From the NCBI GenBank assembly GCA_021817025.1, contig JAKAWF010000046.1:1-18189 (forward strand): DNA of 18,189 nucleotides. Direction: 5' to 3'. The stretch comes from a bacterium (lineage in GTDB: Bacteria > Chloroflexota > Dormibacteria > UBA8260 > Bog-877). Position numbers and translations under genes: made by a program. Positions 7,911 to 14,900 of the stretch are shown piece by piece. A model generated the notes under the pieces. That model searched no databases. It was given only the letters and a program-made list of their open reading frames with translations, and was not told the DNA's origin. Every line of letters starts with the position of its first letter. Position 1 is the first letter of the stretch.

Positions 7911-8158
7911 CCCTGCCCCTCCGCGGCGACCGCCGCATATCTGAAGTACCCCTCCTCGTCCGGCTCGGCGGCGGCCTCGATCAGGCCGTACCGGCGCATC
8001 CCCATCACCCAGACCACGGTCTCGTTGCCCGGCTTGCCGATGCTCCGCGCGATTTCGGGAATGGTCATCGGGCCGTCACGGAGGGCGGTGCGGATCGCCG
8101 CATGCATGAGCGGCTCCTCGCGGACGATCTCGCGGGTGTCGCGCAGTCCCCCGCTCAT
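7907..8158 (-). CDS. Small predicted winged-helix protein within the Hdr/Qmo operon
   Basis: An 83-aa protein I cannot assign to a named family. After a short N-terminus, residues ~17-77 read like a winged helix: a first helix (HAAIRTALRDG), then MTIPEIARSIGKPGNE with the helix-turn-helix spacing, a possible recognition helix ETVVWVMGMRRYGLIEAA, and a wing ending GYFRYAAV. It has no cysteines. It overlaps both neighbours by four bases (ATGA at 8155-8158 and 7907-7910), so it is translated in lockstep with the HdrA and QmoC-like subunits. That coupling suggests a structural or assembly partner as readily as a DNA-binding regulator. The reading frame is convincing; the fold is inferred from pattern only. 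Confidence 0.75.
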   Translation of the reverse strand: MSGGLRDTREIVREEPLMHAAIRTALRDGPMTIPEIARSIGKPGNETVVWVMGMRRYGLIEAAAEPDEEGYFRYAAVAAEGQG

Positions 8159-9879
8159 ACCACCGGATCCTTGACCAGCGCCTCGATCATGCTTCGGATC
8201 TCGGCGTCGGTCGTGCCCAGCAGGTCAATGGCATCCAGCGGGCACGCTGAGGTACAGCCACCGCAGCCCTTGCAGCTCTCCGGACTGATCACCGCCACCT
8301 CCCGCCCATCGGCCACCACCTTGGTGATGGCCGCGTAGGGGCAGGACGCCTGGCACAGGCCGCACCAGCTGCAGACCGCGGGGTCGACGCTTGCCACCAG
8401 CGGATCGAGCTCCGCGACCCCCCTCTTGAGCATGGCTCCACTCTGAGTGACCGCGCTGAGAGCGGAGGCCACGCTTTCCGAGGAGCTCTTGGGGCCCTGG
8501 CAGGCACCGGCCACCAGGACCCCATCCACCATGGTCTCCACCGGACGCAACTTAGGGTGGATCTCGTTGAAGAAGCCATCACTGCCCACCGGGAGCTTAA
8601 GCACGCTCACCAGGGATTCGTTCTGGCGCGCCACCATCCCGGTCACCAGCACCACCAGGTCGACCGCGATGGTCACCTCCTCACCGCTGGTCAGGGTGTC
8701 GTGGGTGGTGACGGTGAGCTGGCCGGAGCCGGTGCGCGCCACCGCTGGCGGAGCATCGTCAGGGAACTTCATGTACAGCGAGCCACGCTTGCGAGACTCG
8801 GTGTACATCAGCTCGTACTTGCCGTATGTGCGGATGTCACGGTAGAGGTGGTACTGGCGGACTCTGGGATCCAGGTTGGCCACCTCCAGCGAGGCATGCA
8901 CGGTGGCGGCGCAGCAGAATTTGGAGCAGTACTGGTTTCCCTCCGGCTGCCGGCTGCCCACGCAGTAGATGTAGGCTACCGAGCGCACGGGGCGGCCCCG
9001 GTAGCTGAGCGCCCCCTGGGAGCCGTCCACCAGCGACTTGAACTCTGGCAGGGTCAGCACGCCCTCGATGCCGTAGCCGTACTCGCCCACCTTGGGCTGG
9101 TAGCTGTCGAAGCCGGTGGTGACCACTATCGACCCCACCTGGGCATGGATCACCTGGGGCGGATCGACATTCACCCGCACTTCGGCCACGTAGTTGCCGA
9201 AGCTCCCCGACTTGGCGGTGAGCTCGGCTGAGGTCAGGACCACGATCGAGGGCCGGCTCCTGACCTCGGCCACCAGTTCGGAGATGAGATCCCGCCCGCG
9301 CAGCCGGTTCGGGTACATGGCCCCGAACTGCGCCACCCAACCCCCCAACTGTGCCTCGCGCTCCACCAGGTACACCGAGAGGCCGATGTCAGCGAGCCCC
9401 AGAGCGGCCCGCAAGCCGGCTATCCCGCCGCCGATGACCATGGTCTTGGGGGTGGTCTCCACCGCGATGGGCTGCAGGGGCACCGAGAGCCGGGTCTTGG
9501 CCAGTCCCGCGCGCACCAGGCCGATCGCCTTGCGGGTCGCGCCGGCGTGATCGTCGGTGTGCGCCCAAGAGTCCTGCTCGCGAATATTCACCTGGCTGTA
9601 GAGGTAGGGGTTGAGTCCCGCCCGCTTGGAGACGCCGCGGAACGTGAACAGGTGCAGCTTGGGCGAGCAGGACGCCACCACTAGGCCGTCGAGCTTCTGC
9701 TCCCGGATCTGATCGATGATCTCCTGCTGGGTACCGTCCGAGCAGGCGAACAGTGAAGTTTCGGCCAGGACCACGTCGGGATCGTCTTTGACCGCGTCCT
9801 TCACCGCGGCCACGTCCACGAAGTCGGAGATGTTGCCGCCGCAGTGGCATATGTAGACCCCGATCCTGTGGTCGCTCAT
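8155..9879 (-). CDS. hdrA: HdrA-like FAD/iron-sulfur subunit (second HdrA, QmoA/QmoB-type)
   Basis: A 574-aa cytoplasmic flavoprotein of the heterodisulfide reductase A family. The N-terminus IGVYICHCGGNISDFVDV is the HdrA N-terminal domain with a CHC motif (Cys11, Cys13). VASCSPKLHLFTFR (Cys71) follows. The FAD-binding VIGGGIAGLRAALGLADIG is at ~148-166, with LVEREAQLGGWVAQFG after it. A cysteine-rich block CVGSRQPEGNQYCSKFCC lies at 306-323. The C-terminus carries two ferredoxin motifs: Cys503/506/509/513 (CSWCGLCQASCP) and Cys536/539/542/546 (CKGCGGCTSACP). It is slightly shorter than methanogen HdrA (~650 aa). The ATG at 9879 overlaps the stop of the upstream HdrA-GltD gene by four bases. 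It probably forms the flavin/Fe-S core together with that protein and passes electrons to the QmoC-like subunit. Confidence 0.88.
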   Translation of the reverse strand: MSDHRIGVYICHCGGNISDFVDVAAVKDAVKDDPDVVLAETSLFACSDGTQQEIIDQIREQKLDGLVVASCSPKLHLFTFRGVSKRAGLNPYLYSQVNIREQDSWAHTDDHAGATRKAIGLVRAGLAKTRLSVPLQPIAVETTPKTMVIGGGIAGLRAALGLADIGLSVYLVEREAQLGGWVAQFGAMYPNRLRGRDLISELVAEVRSRPSIVVLTSAELTAKSGSFGNYVAEVRVNVDPPQVIHAQVGSIVVTTGFDSYQPKVGEYGYGIEGVLTLPEFKSLVDGSQGALSYRGRPVRSVAYIYCVGSRQPEGNQYCSKFCCAATVHASLEVANLDPRVRQYHLYRDIRTYGKYELMYTESRKRGSLYMKFPDDAPPAVARTGSGQLTVTTHDTLTSGEEVTIAVDLVVLVTGMVARQNESLVSVLKLPVGSDGFFNEIHPKLRPVETMVDGVLVAGACQGPKSSSESVASALSAVTQSGAMLKRGVAELDPLVASVDPAVCSWCGLCQASCPYAAITKVVADGREVAVISPESCKGCGGCTSACPLDAIDLLGTTDAEIRSMIEALVKDPVV

Positions 9880-12713
9880 GCCGGCACCTCTATGGGCGCT
9901 TCGGCGCTGCCCTCCCCGGACCCCACTCCACGTTCCCGCTCCAGGTGGGCCGCCACCTGGGCGGCGGCGGCCCCGGCATGGAGGATGGAGTCCACGATGT
10001 CCTTGGCGCCGGAGGCGGCCCCGGCCACGAAGACCCCGGGAATGTTGGTCTGGCCCGGGTTCAGCTCCTCGTTAGGCTCACCCACGAAGTAGTAGTCATC
10101 GAGGCCCAAGGTCTCGTCGGGGAAGAGCCGCTCCACGTCGCGGTTGGGCTGCACTCCGACCGCCAGCACCACCAGGTCGTACTCGGCCTCCACGATCCCA
10201 CCCCCGTGCTCGATGTCCTCGTAGCGGACGATAAGGTCGCCGTTTTCCTTCTCGGTGACCTTGGACACCCGGCCCTTAATGTAGGTGGCGCCCATCGCCT
10301 TCGCCTGCTCGTAGAACTCGTCGTAGCGCTTGCCGGCGGCCCGGATGTCCATGTAATGCATGGTCACGTCAGCCAGCGGCAGCGCCCCCATGATCAGCTG
10401 GTTCTGCTTGATCGAGTACATGCAGCAGATCTTCGAGCACAGCGGATTGCCCACCGTCAGGTCGCGCGATCCGGTGCAGGAGATGTAGGCGATCTTCTCT
10501 GGCACCTTGCCGTCCCCGGGGCGAAGGACTGTGTTGTAGGGACGCGTGGGCGCGACCAGACGGTCCATCTGCATCCCGGTGATGACGTTGGCGTACTCGC
10601 CGAACCCGTACTCGGGCTTGAGGTCGGCGGCGAACAGCTTGAACCCCGTGGAGACCACCACGGCGCCGACCTGGACTTCCGTGGTCTGCCCACGCATGTT
10701 GAGGTTGATGGCGTCGGCCGGGCAGGCGGTCACGCACAGTCCGCATTCGGAGCACACCCCACAGTCCAGACAGCTGCCGGCGGCCGTCAGCGCCTCCTCC
10801 TCGGTCATCGTTTGCTCGATCTCCTGGAAGTCCCTTGGAGTGCCCGAACCGAGAAGGTTCAGCGCCACCGGGTCACGGTGCGCGTAGCGGGACTGCCGGG
10901 CCAACACCTCGGCCTTGTCCACCACCGCCAGCCGGTCGTCCAGAGCCTCGAAGCCCTCCAGCTCGCGTCCCTGCAGCCAGCGGTCGATCATGTGCGCGGC
11001 ACGGCGCCCCTGGCCAGCCGACTGGGCGATGTCGCTGGCCCCGGTGGCGACGTCGCCGGCGGCGAAGAGCCAGGGGATGGCGCTCTGCAGGGTCTTGGGG
11101 TCCACCGGGATTCGGCCCTCCGAGGTGCTCCCGAGGAGAGCCTCAAAGACGGAGTTGTTTGGGGCCATGCCGACCGCCGCGATCAAGGCGTCGCAGGCCA
11201 TGGAAAACTCGCTGCCCTCCACCGCCTCCGGTCGCCGGCGACCGGAGGCGTCTGGCGCGCCCAGGCGCATGTTCTGGCAGCGCCCCCCAGCCAGCACCAT
11301 CTCACCGGCGCCGCGATAGTCTCCGGTAAGCTCGACGGGGTTGGCCAGGAGGTGGAAGAGGACCCCCTCCCTTTCGGCGTCCGCGACCTCGCTGGCGTGG
11401 GCGGGCATCTCCCCCCGGTCGCGGCGGTATGCGACCAACGTCTGGCTGGCCCCCAGTCGGCGGGCCGTCCGGGCCGCGTCCATGGCCACGTTGCCTCCCC
11501 CGACGATGGCCACCCGCTTGCCCTCCAAGTCAGGGAACTCGCCCAGGCGAACCTGGCGCAGGAAGTCCAGGCCGCTCATCACCCCCTTCAACATCTCCCC
11601 GGGGATGCCAAGGCGCAACGAGTCTGGAGTCCCAGTGGCCAACAGGACGGCGTCGTACCCCTCGGCTTGGAGCGCACCGAGGTCGTCCACCCGGGTGCCG
11701 GTTTGGATCTCCACCCCAACCGCGGTCACGTTGCTGATGTCCCGGTCCACCACGTCCTCTGGGAGCCGGTAGGCAGGGATGGCGTAGCGCAAGAAGCCGC
11801 CCGCCTTGGGATCGGCCTCGAAGATCTTCACCGAGTAGCCCAAGCGTGCCAACTGCCAGGCTGCGGTGAGTCCCGCAGGACCGGAGCCGACGATGGCCAC
11901 CCGCTTTCCGTTGGAGGGGGCCACGGAAACCCCCGGGCCTTCCGTCTCCCGATAGTGGCGGTCGGAGATGAAGCGCTTGAGGCGGCGGATGGGCAGCGCG
12001 CCCTCTAGATCTCCGCGGGTGCAGTCGGTCTCGCAGGGGGCGTAGCAGGCCCGGCCCAGCGATCCCACCAGAGGGGTGGCATCAAGCACCAGCTGGAATG
12101 CCTCCTCGTACTTGCCGCTCCGGATCAGCGAGACGTAGCCGTGAGCCTTGATCCCCGCCGGGCAGGTGTCGGTGCAGGGGGATGTTCCCGCGCGCTCCAC
12201 CAGGGCCTTCTTGGGGACCGCCTGGGGAAAGGGGATGTAGGCGGCGCGCCGGGGGACCAGGTCGGCGTTGAACTGATCGGGCACCGCCACCGTGCATACC
12301 GGCTCACAGTCCTGGCAGCCGGTGCAGGCGGCGAAGTCGACATACGGGGACTTCCGGCGCACTGAGACCCGGAACCGCCCATCCGGCTGGCGGCGGATGG
12401 CGGGCACCTCGCTGTAGGTCATCACCGTGATGTTGTCGTGATGGACCGTGGAGGTCATCTTGGGACCAGAGATGCAGCTGGCACAGTCCAAGGTGGGGAA
12501 GACCTTGCTCAACAGGATCATCCTGCCTCCGACGCTGCCCTCCTTCTCCACCAGCAGCACCTTGTAGCCCATATCGCCGAGCTTCAGCGATGATTCCATG
12601 CCCCCGATGCCGCTCCCCACCACCAGGACGTCGTAGTCGAGCTGGCTCCCGCCTCGGAGCTCGTCTCCGTTCCCGGCGGCCGGATCCGCGCTCACCGCCA
12701 TCTCTGTTGCCAT
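9876..12713 (-). CDS. hdrA: HdrA with embedded GltD/NfnB-like NADPH-FAD module
   Basis: A 945-aa multidomain flavoprotein (residue numbers below count from the in-frame GTG at 12716). The HdrA first half has FAD motif VVGSGIGGMESSLKLGDMGY from 32, the HdrA mark FPTLDCASCISGPKM at 73-87, and ferredoxin Cys131/134/137/141. Residues ~180-590 are a complete GltD-type unit: CTDTCPAGI (Cys181, 185), CYAPCETDC (224, 228, 232), FAD loop VAIVGSGPAGLTAA at 273-286, and NAD(P) loop VAIVGGGNVAMDAARTA at 402-418. YRRDRGEMPA after that loop resembles the 2'-phosphate-binding arginines of NADPH-using relatives. HdrA then resumes with Cys649/652/655/658/661/665, and AYISCTGSRDLTVGNPLCSK from 743. The ATG at 12713 follows TAGG; the GTG at 12716 is an alternative. 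It likely lets pyridine nucleotide exchange electrons with the complex. Annotation as glutamate synthase beta subunit would be wrong: no gltB is present and HdrA flanks the module. Confidence 0.9.
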   Translation of the reverse strand: MATEMAVSADPAAGNGDELRGGSQLDYDVLVVGSGIGGMESSLKLGDMGYKVLLVEKEGSVGGRMILLSKVFPTLDCASCISGPKMTSTVHHDNITVMTYSEVPAIRRQPDGRFRVSVRRKSPYVDFAACTGCQDCEPVCTVAVPDQFNADLVPRRAAYIPFPQAVPKKALVERAGTSPCTDTCPAGIKAHGYVSLIRSGKYEEAFQLVLDATPLVGSLGRACYAPCETDCTRGDLEGALPIRRLKRFISDRHYRETEGPGVSVAPSNGKRVAIVGSGPAGLTAAWQLARLGYSVKIFEADPKAGGFLRYAIPAYRLPEDVVDRDISNVTAVGVEIQTGTRVDDLGALQAEGYDAVLLATGTPDSLRLGIPGEMLKGVMSGLDFLRQVRLGEFPDLEGKRVAIVGGGNVAMDAARTARRLGASQTLVAYRRDRGEMPAHASEVADAEREGVLFHLLANPVELTGDYRGAGEMVLAGGRCQNMRLGAPDASGRRRPEAVEGSEFSMACDALIAAVGMAPNNSVFEALLGSTSEGRIPVDPKTLQSAIPWLFAAGDVATGASDIAQSAGQGRRAAHMIDRWLQGRELEGFEALDDRLAVVDKAEVLARQSRYAHRDPVALNLLGSGTPRDFQEIEQTMTEEEALTAAGSCLDCGVCSECGLCVTACPADAINLNMRGQTTEVQVGAVVVSTGFKLFAADLKPEYGFGEYANVITGMQMDRLVAPTRPYNTVLRPGDGKVPEKIAYISCTGSRDLTVGNPLCSKICCMYSIKQNQLIMGALPLADVTMHYMDIRAAGKRYDEFYEQAKAMGATYIKGRVSKVTEKENGDLIVRYEDIEHGGGIVEAEYDLVVLAVGVQPNRDVERLFPDETLGLDDYYFVGEPNEELNPGQTNIPGVFVAGAASGAKDIVDSILHAGAAAAQVAAHLERERGVGSGEGSAEAPIEVPA

Positions 12714-12720
12714 CACTCGC

Positions 12721-13206
12721 CTAGACGAAGAGGTTGACGTTGGCCCCGTTGGCCTCGCCGAGGTAGGTCGCGACGCCGGCGTACTCCAGCCCGTCGATGA
12801 ACTCCTCGCGCCTCAGCCCCATGACGTCCATCGACATGGTGCAGGCGATCATCTTGATCCCCTGCTCGCGGGCGGTGGCGATGAGCTCCTCCAGGGTCAA
12901 GATGTTCTGCTGGCGCATAACCCGCGTCATCAGCCGGGGGCCGATCCCTAAGAGGTTCATGTGCGACATAGACAGCCGCGCCGGGCCCCTGGGCATCATG
13001 CGCGCGAACATGCCCTGGAGGAAGGTCTTTCCACTGGTCGGAGTCGAGCGGTCGCGGCGGAGGACGTTCAGGCCCCAAAATGTGAAGAACATGGTCACGT
13101 CGTCGCCCATGGCGGCGGCCCCGTTCGCGATAACGAAGGCGGCGATCTGCTTGTCCAGCTCACCGCTGAACACGATCAGTGTCGTCTTCCCGGTGCTATC
13201 GGCCAT
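12721..13206 (-). CDS. dsrE: DsrE/DsrF/DrsH-like (DrsE_2) sulfur-carrier protein
   Basis: A 161-aa protein of the DsrE_2 type, a group of cytoplasmic or membrane-associated persulfide carriers. The N-terminus TTLIVFSGELDKQIAAFVIA, then NGAAAMGDDVTMFFTFWGLN, is the family opening. The conserved ACTMSMDVMGL motif places the presumed persulfide-bearing cysteine at Cys122, the only cysteine in the protein. The end GLEYAGVATYLGEA is also typical. AAGGAGG five bases upstream fixes the ATG at 13206. It sits 27 bp after the MvhD-like gene and 7 bp before the HdrA-GltD gene. DsrE and TusA proteins are known to hand sulfane sulfur to each other and to Hdr-like complexes in sulfur oxidisers. Here it probably delivers or receives sulfur for the Hdr/Qmo-like enzyme. 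Confidence 0.88.
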   Translation of the reverse strand: MADSTGKTTLIVFSGELDKQIAAFVIANGAAAMGDDVTMFFTFWGLNVLRRDRSTPTSGKTFLQGMFARMMPRGPARLSMSHMNLLGIGPRLMTRVMRQQNILTLEELIATAREQGIKMIACTMSMDVMGLRREEFIDGLEYAGVATYLGEANGANVNLFV

Positions 13207-13233
13207 CCTCGCCTCCTTCTTGGGTCCCCGGCC

Positions 13234-13671
13234 TCAAGCCGCGGCTCGACCCACCGGGCCCAGCTTCGCCAGCGTCTCTGCGAACTCGCGCATGTAGTTG
13301 ACGAAGGGTTCGGCGCAAACCGAGCAAAGCGCGGCCATCTTCAGGCGCTGCGCCTCGAACCCCTCCGCCTTCATCTGCTCTTGTGCGGCGGCTGCGATCT
13401 TGGCACTGCGCTGCGAGCAGTCGCCGAGGTAGGCGCACTCGTCCCCATCTGAAGCGATGAAGACGCCGTCGAATCCTTGGTGGAACGCATGAATGATCCA
13501 GGTGGGACGGATGCCGCTGCTGCAGGGGACAGTGATCGTCGACACCGTGCTTGGGTAGTGCAGGTGCCGGCTGCCCGCCAGGTCGATGCCGGGATCGGAG
13601 ATGTTGTTGGTGGAAAAGACCAGGATCTTAGGACCCAGGCCCTTGCCGCCGTCGCGAACTGGTTGGCCCAT
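13234..13671 (-). CDS. MvhD/FlpD-like iron-sulfur subunit (hydrogenase iron-sulfur subunit family)
   Basis: A 145-aa protein matching the MvhD/FlpD pattern: PKILVFSTNN at the start, TVPCSSGIRPTWIIHAFHQG (Cys50) in the middle, then GFDGVFIASDGDECAYLGDC (Cys79, Cys85), and a C-terminal ALCSVCAEPFVNYMREF with a CX2C pair (Cys116, 119). In MvhD these cysteines hold a [2Fe-2S] cluster that passes electrons to HdrA. QmoB of sulfate reducers carries the same domain fused to its HdrA part, so here it would be a detached version. The cysteine motif differs from the usual GCHxGDCHY (CX4C): the spacing is CX5C and the histidines are absent. The extra CX2C may supply ligands. ATG 13671 lies 18 bp after the tusA stop, with AGAGGA upstream. 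Confidence 0.8.
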   Translation of the reverse strand: MGQPVRDGGKGLGPKILVFSTNNISDPGIDLAGSRHLHYPSTVSTITVPCSSGIRPTWIIHAFHQGFDGVFIASDGDECAYLGDCSQRSAKIAAAAQEQMKAEGFEAQRLKMAALCSVCAEPFVNYMREFAETLAKLGPVGRAAA

Positions 13672-13689
13672 GCCAGCAGCCCAATCCTC

Positions 13690-13947
13690 TTACCTACTCC
13701 GCTTGACGAAGCACTTCAGGTAGCCCTGCTCCTCCAAGTCCCCGAGGTACTCATGCCCCATCTTCTTGGCCCAAGCGGGCAGATCCTTCTTGGTGCCACT
13801 GTCGGTGGACAGCACCGCCATCACATCTCCGACCTTGACGTCGACGATGCCCTTCTTGGCCGCCAGGATCGGTCCCGGGCACGAAGTTCCACGGGCGTCC
13901 ACGATCTTCTGGGCCTCAAGGACTGCCAATTCGGCCGCAGCCAGCAT
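13690..13947 (-). CDS. tusA: TusA-family sulfur-transfer protein
   Basis: An 85-aa protein with the TusA/SirA core VDARGTSCPGPILAAKKGI, where Cys23 of the CPGP motif is the persulfide-carrying residue. The segment KVGDVMAVLSTDSGTKKDLP follows, and AWAKKMGHEYLG leads to the C-terminus with a second cysteine (Cys79). The ATG at 13947 is chosen because GAGGAGG stands exactly five bases upstream; an in-frame ATG at 13968 would add seven residues but lacks such a site. As first gene of the seven-gene operon, it probably shuttles sulfane sulfur to DsrE or the HdrA subunits. It is unlikely to serve tRNA thiolation, given its neighbours. Confidence 0.92.
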   Translation of the reverse strand: MLAAAELAVLEAQKIVDARGTSCPGPILAAKKGIVDVKVGDVMAVLSTDSGTKKDLPAWAKKMGHEYLGDLEEQGYLKCFVKRSR

Positions 13948-13952
13948 GTCAA

Positions 13953-13959
13953 CCTCCTC
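13953..13959 (-). promoter_or_regulatory. Ribosome binding site fixing the tusA start
   Basis: GAGGAGG on the minus strand, five bases before ATG 13947. It is a near-perfect Shine-Dalgarno and is the reason for preferring the shorter TusA reading. Confidence 0.8.
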
Positions 13960-14432
13960 GGCGTCCACGCGCCGTTGGGTTCAACTCTCGATTGACGATA
14001 GGAAGGCGCGTCCCGGGCTCGACACCGCGGAATCACGCGATACCCCCCGGGGTTACCCCGTGAGCACCCACTTAACTCGCTGGCACCGTCTTGGGCGGCG
14101 GGAAATGGGTTGAATCCGATTAGGGACGGCTCGTCTGCTGGGAAGTCGCCGAAGGGCTAGACCAGCGGGGATCCGGGCAGGACCGGTGCCCTACTTACAC
14201 CCAGGCAGCTGTCGCTTCCGGAGCGGCGGAGTAATGGGGAAGTGCCCGATCTCAAGTCGCGTTCAGAGACTTCGCGTCGGCTCTCCGCCCCGCTGACCCC
14301 TGCGGCCCAAGCGCTCAACCCGGTTTCCGTCTCGACTATCGCGACCGGCGGGGAAAGACGGGGTGTCCCACAGGGTTCGCTCCCAAAGGCGCGCAGATGG
14401 GAGCGCCCAGATCGCCGGCAGGTGCGGGGCGG
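13960..14432. other. Gene-free spacer between the tusA-hdr operon and the 14445 gene
   Basis: About 470 bp without a credible coding region; open frames on both strands here have no recognisable motifs and no good ribosome site. It must hold the promoter of the minus-strand operon. Besides the 14048-14060 palindrome, an imperfect inverted repeat is present: AACCC at 14317-14321 with GGGTT at 14373-14377, and inside it CCGTCT at 14327-14332 with AGACGG at 14356-14361. No tRNA was seen; GGGTTGAATCC near 14107 looks like a T-loop but has no flanking stem. Confidence 0.5.
14048..14060. promoter_or_regulatory. Perfect 13-bp palindrome upstream of the tusA-hdr operon
   Basis: CGGGGTTACCCCG reads as arms CGGGGT and ACCCCG around a single T. 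It lies about 100 bp upstream of the tusA start and overlaps a CCCCGGGG palindrome at 14045-14052. It could be an operator for the sulfur operon. I could not place convincing -10/-35 boxes relative to it. Confidence 0.35.
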
Positions 14433-14438
14433 TAGAGT
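14433..14438 (+). promoter_or_regulatory. Possible -10 box of a leaderless transcript
   Basis: TAGAGT at 14433-14438 fits the actinobacterial TANNNT pattern. It ends six bases before the GTG at 14445, placing the predicted transcription start at the start codon itself. No clear -35 is visible. Confidence 0.4.
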
Positions 14439-14444
14439 CTGGGC

Positions 14445-14900
14445 GTGGACGTTGAGCCCAGCTTCGTCATCAACCATCTCCTGGAGTGCTTGGCGGGGGC
14501 CATGCCCAAGCAGGAGGCCGCCGATTTGGAGCCCTACCGGCGGAGGGCGGCCCAGCTCGGGTCCGAAGCTCGCGCCGAGTGGCATCGTGCCTTCCTCTGC
14601 GCCCGCTGGGCCGGCCAGGTGGTCTCGCTCCCCCAGCACAGCCACCTAGCTCGCCTGGTCTCCACCTCCGAGGAGGCGGTCCGCCTCCTGGGGGACGCCG
14701 TGGCCACTGAGCTGGGCCGCCTGGTACCGGAGGTGGGCTGGCGGGTGTCCGCGGGCTTCGCCGCGGAGATCGCCTGGGTGGACGAGGCCTGCCGGCTGGC
14801 GACCGAGGTCGCCCGTGATCGCGGCTGGGACACGGTCCCGTGGCGGGACCTGCTGGAGGCGGTTCTGGCGGTGCCCGAAGGCGGTGCCCAGCCCTCCTGA
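14445..14900 (+). CDS. Hypothetical protein, unknown family
   Basis: A 151-aa soluble protein starting with GTG at 14445. I do not recognise the family. It is largely helical in appearance and rich in Ala, Glu and Trp (WHRAFLCARWAGQVV, AWVDEACRLATEVARDRGWD, VPWRDLLEAVLAVPE), with no membrane segments, signal peptide or metal motif. Cysteines are sparse and not paired. No strong Shine-Dalgarno precedes the start, which agrees with the leaderless promoter pattern just upstream. It is convergent with ppdK and separated from it by only 19 bp containing part of a hairpin. The frame looks real by its clean composition and bounded position, but no function can be proposed. Confidence 0.6.
   Translation: MDVEPSFVINHLLECLAGAMPKQEAADLEPYRRRAAQLGSEARAEWHRAFLCARWAGQVVSLPQHSHLARLVSTSEEAVRLLGDAVATELGRLVPEVGWRVSAGFAAEIAWVDEACRLATEVARDRGWDTVPWRDLLEAVLAVPEGGAQPS

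Noticed and set aside
9945..12008. A 687-codon plus-strand open frame
   Set aside because: It is antisense to the HdrA-GltD gene, whose motifs are unmistakable; the frame is a mirror of its codon bias.
9876..12713. Annotation as glutamate synthase small subunit
   Set aside because: The GltD module is only the central part; HdrA domains flank it and there is no glutamate synthase large subunit nearby.
13948..13968. Longer TusA reading from ATG 13968
   Set aside because: The GAGGAGG Shine-Dalgarno lies inside this extension and points to ATG 13947.
14100..14115. T-loop-like GGGTTGAATCC suggesting a tRNA
   Set aside because: No pairing T-stem, anticodon arm or acceptor stem can be drawn around it.
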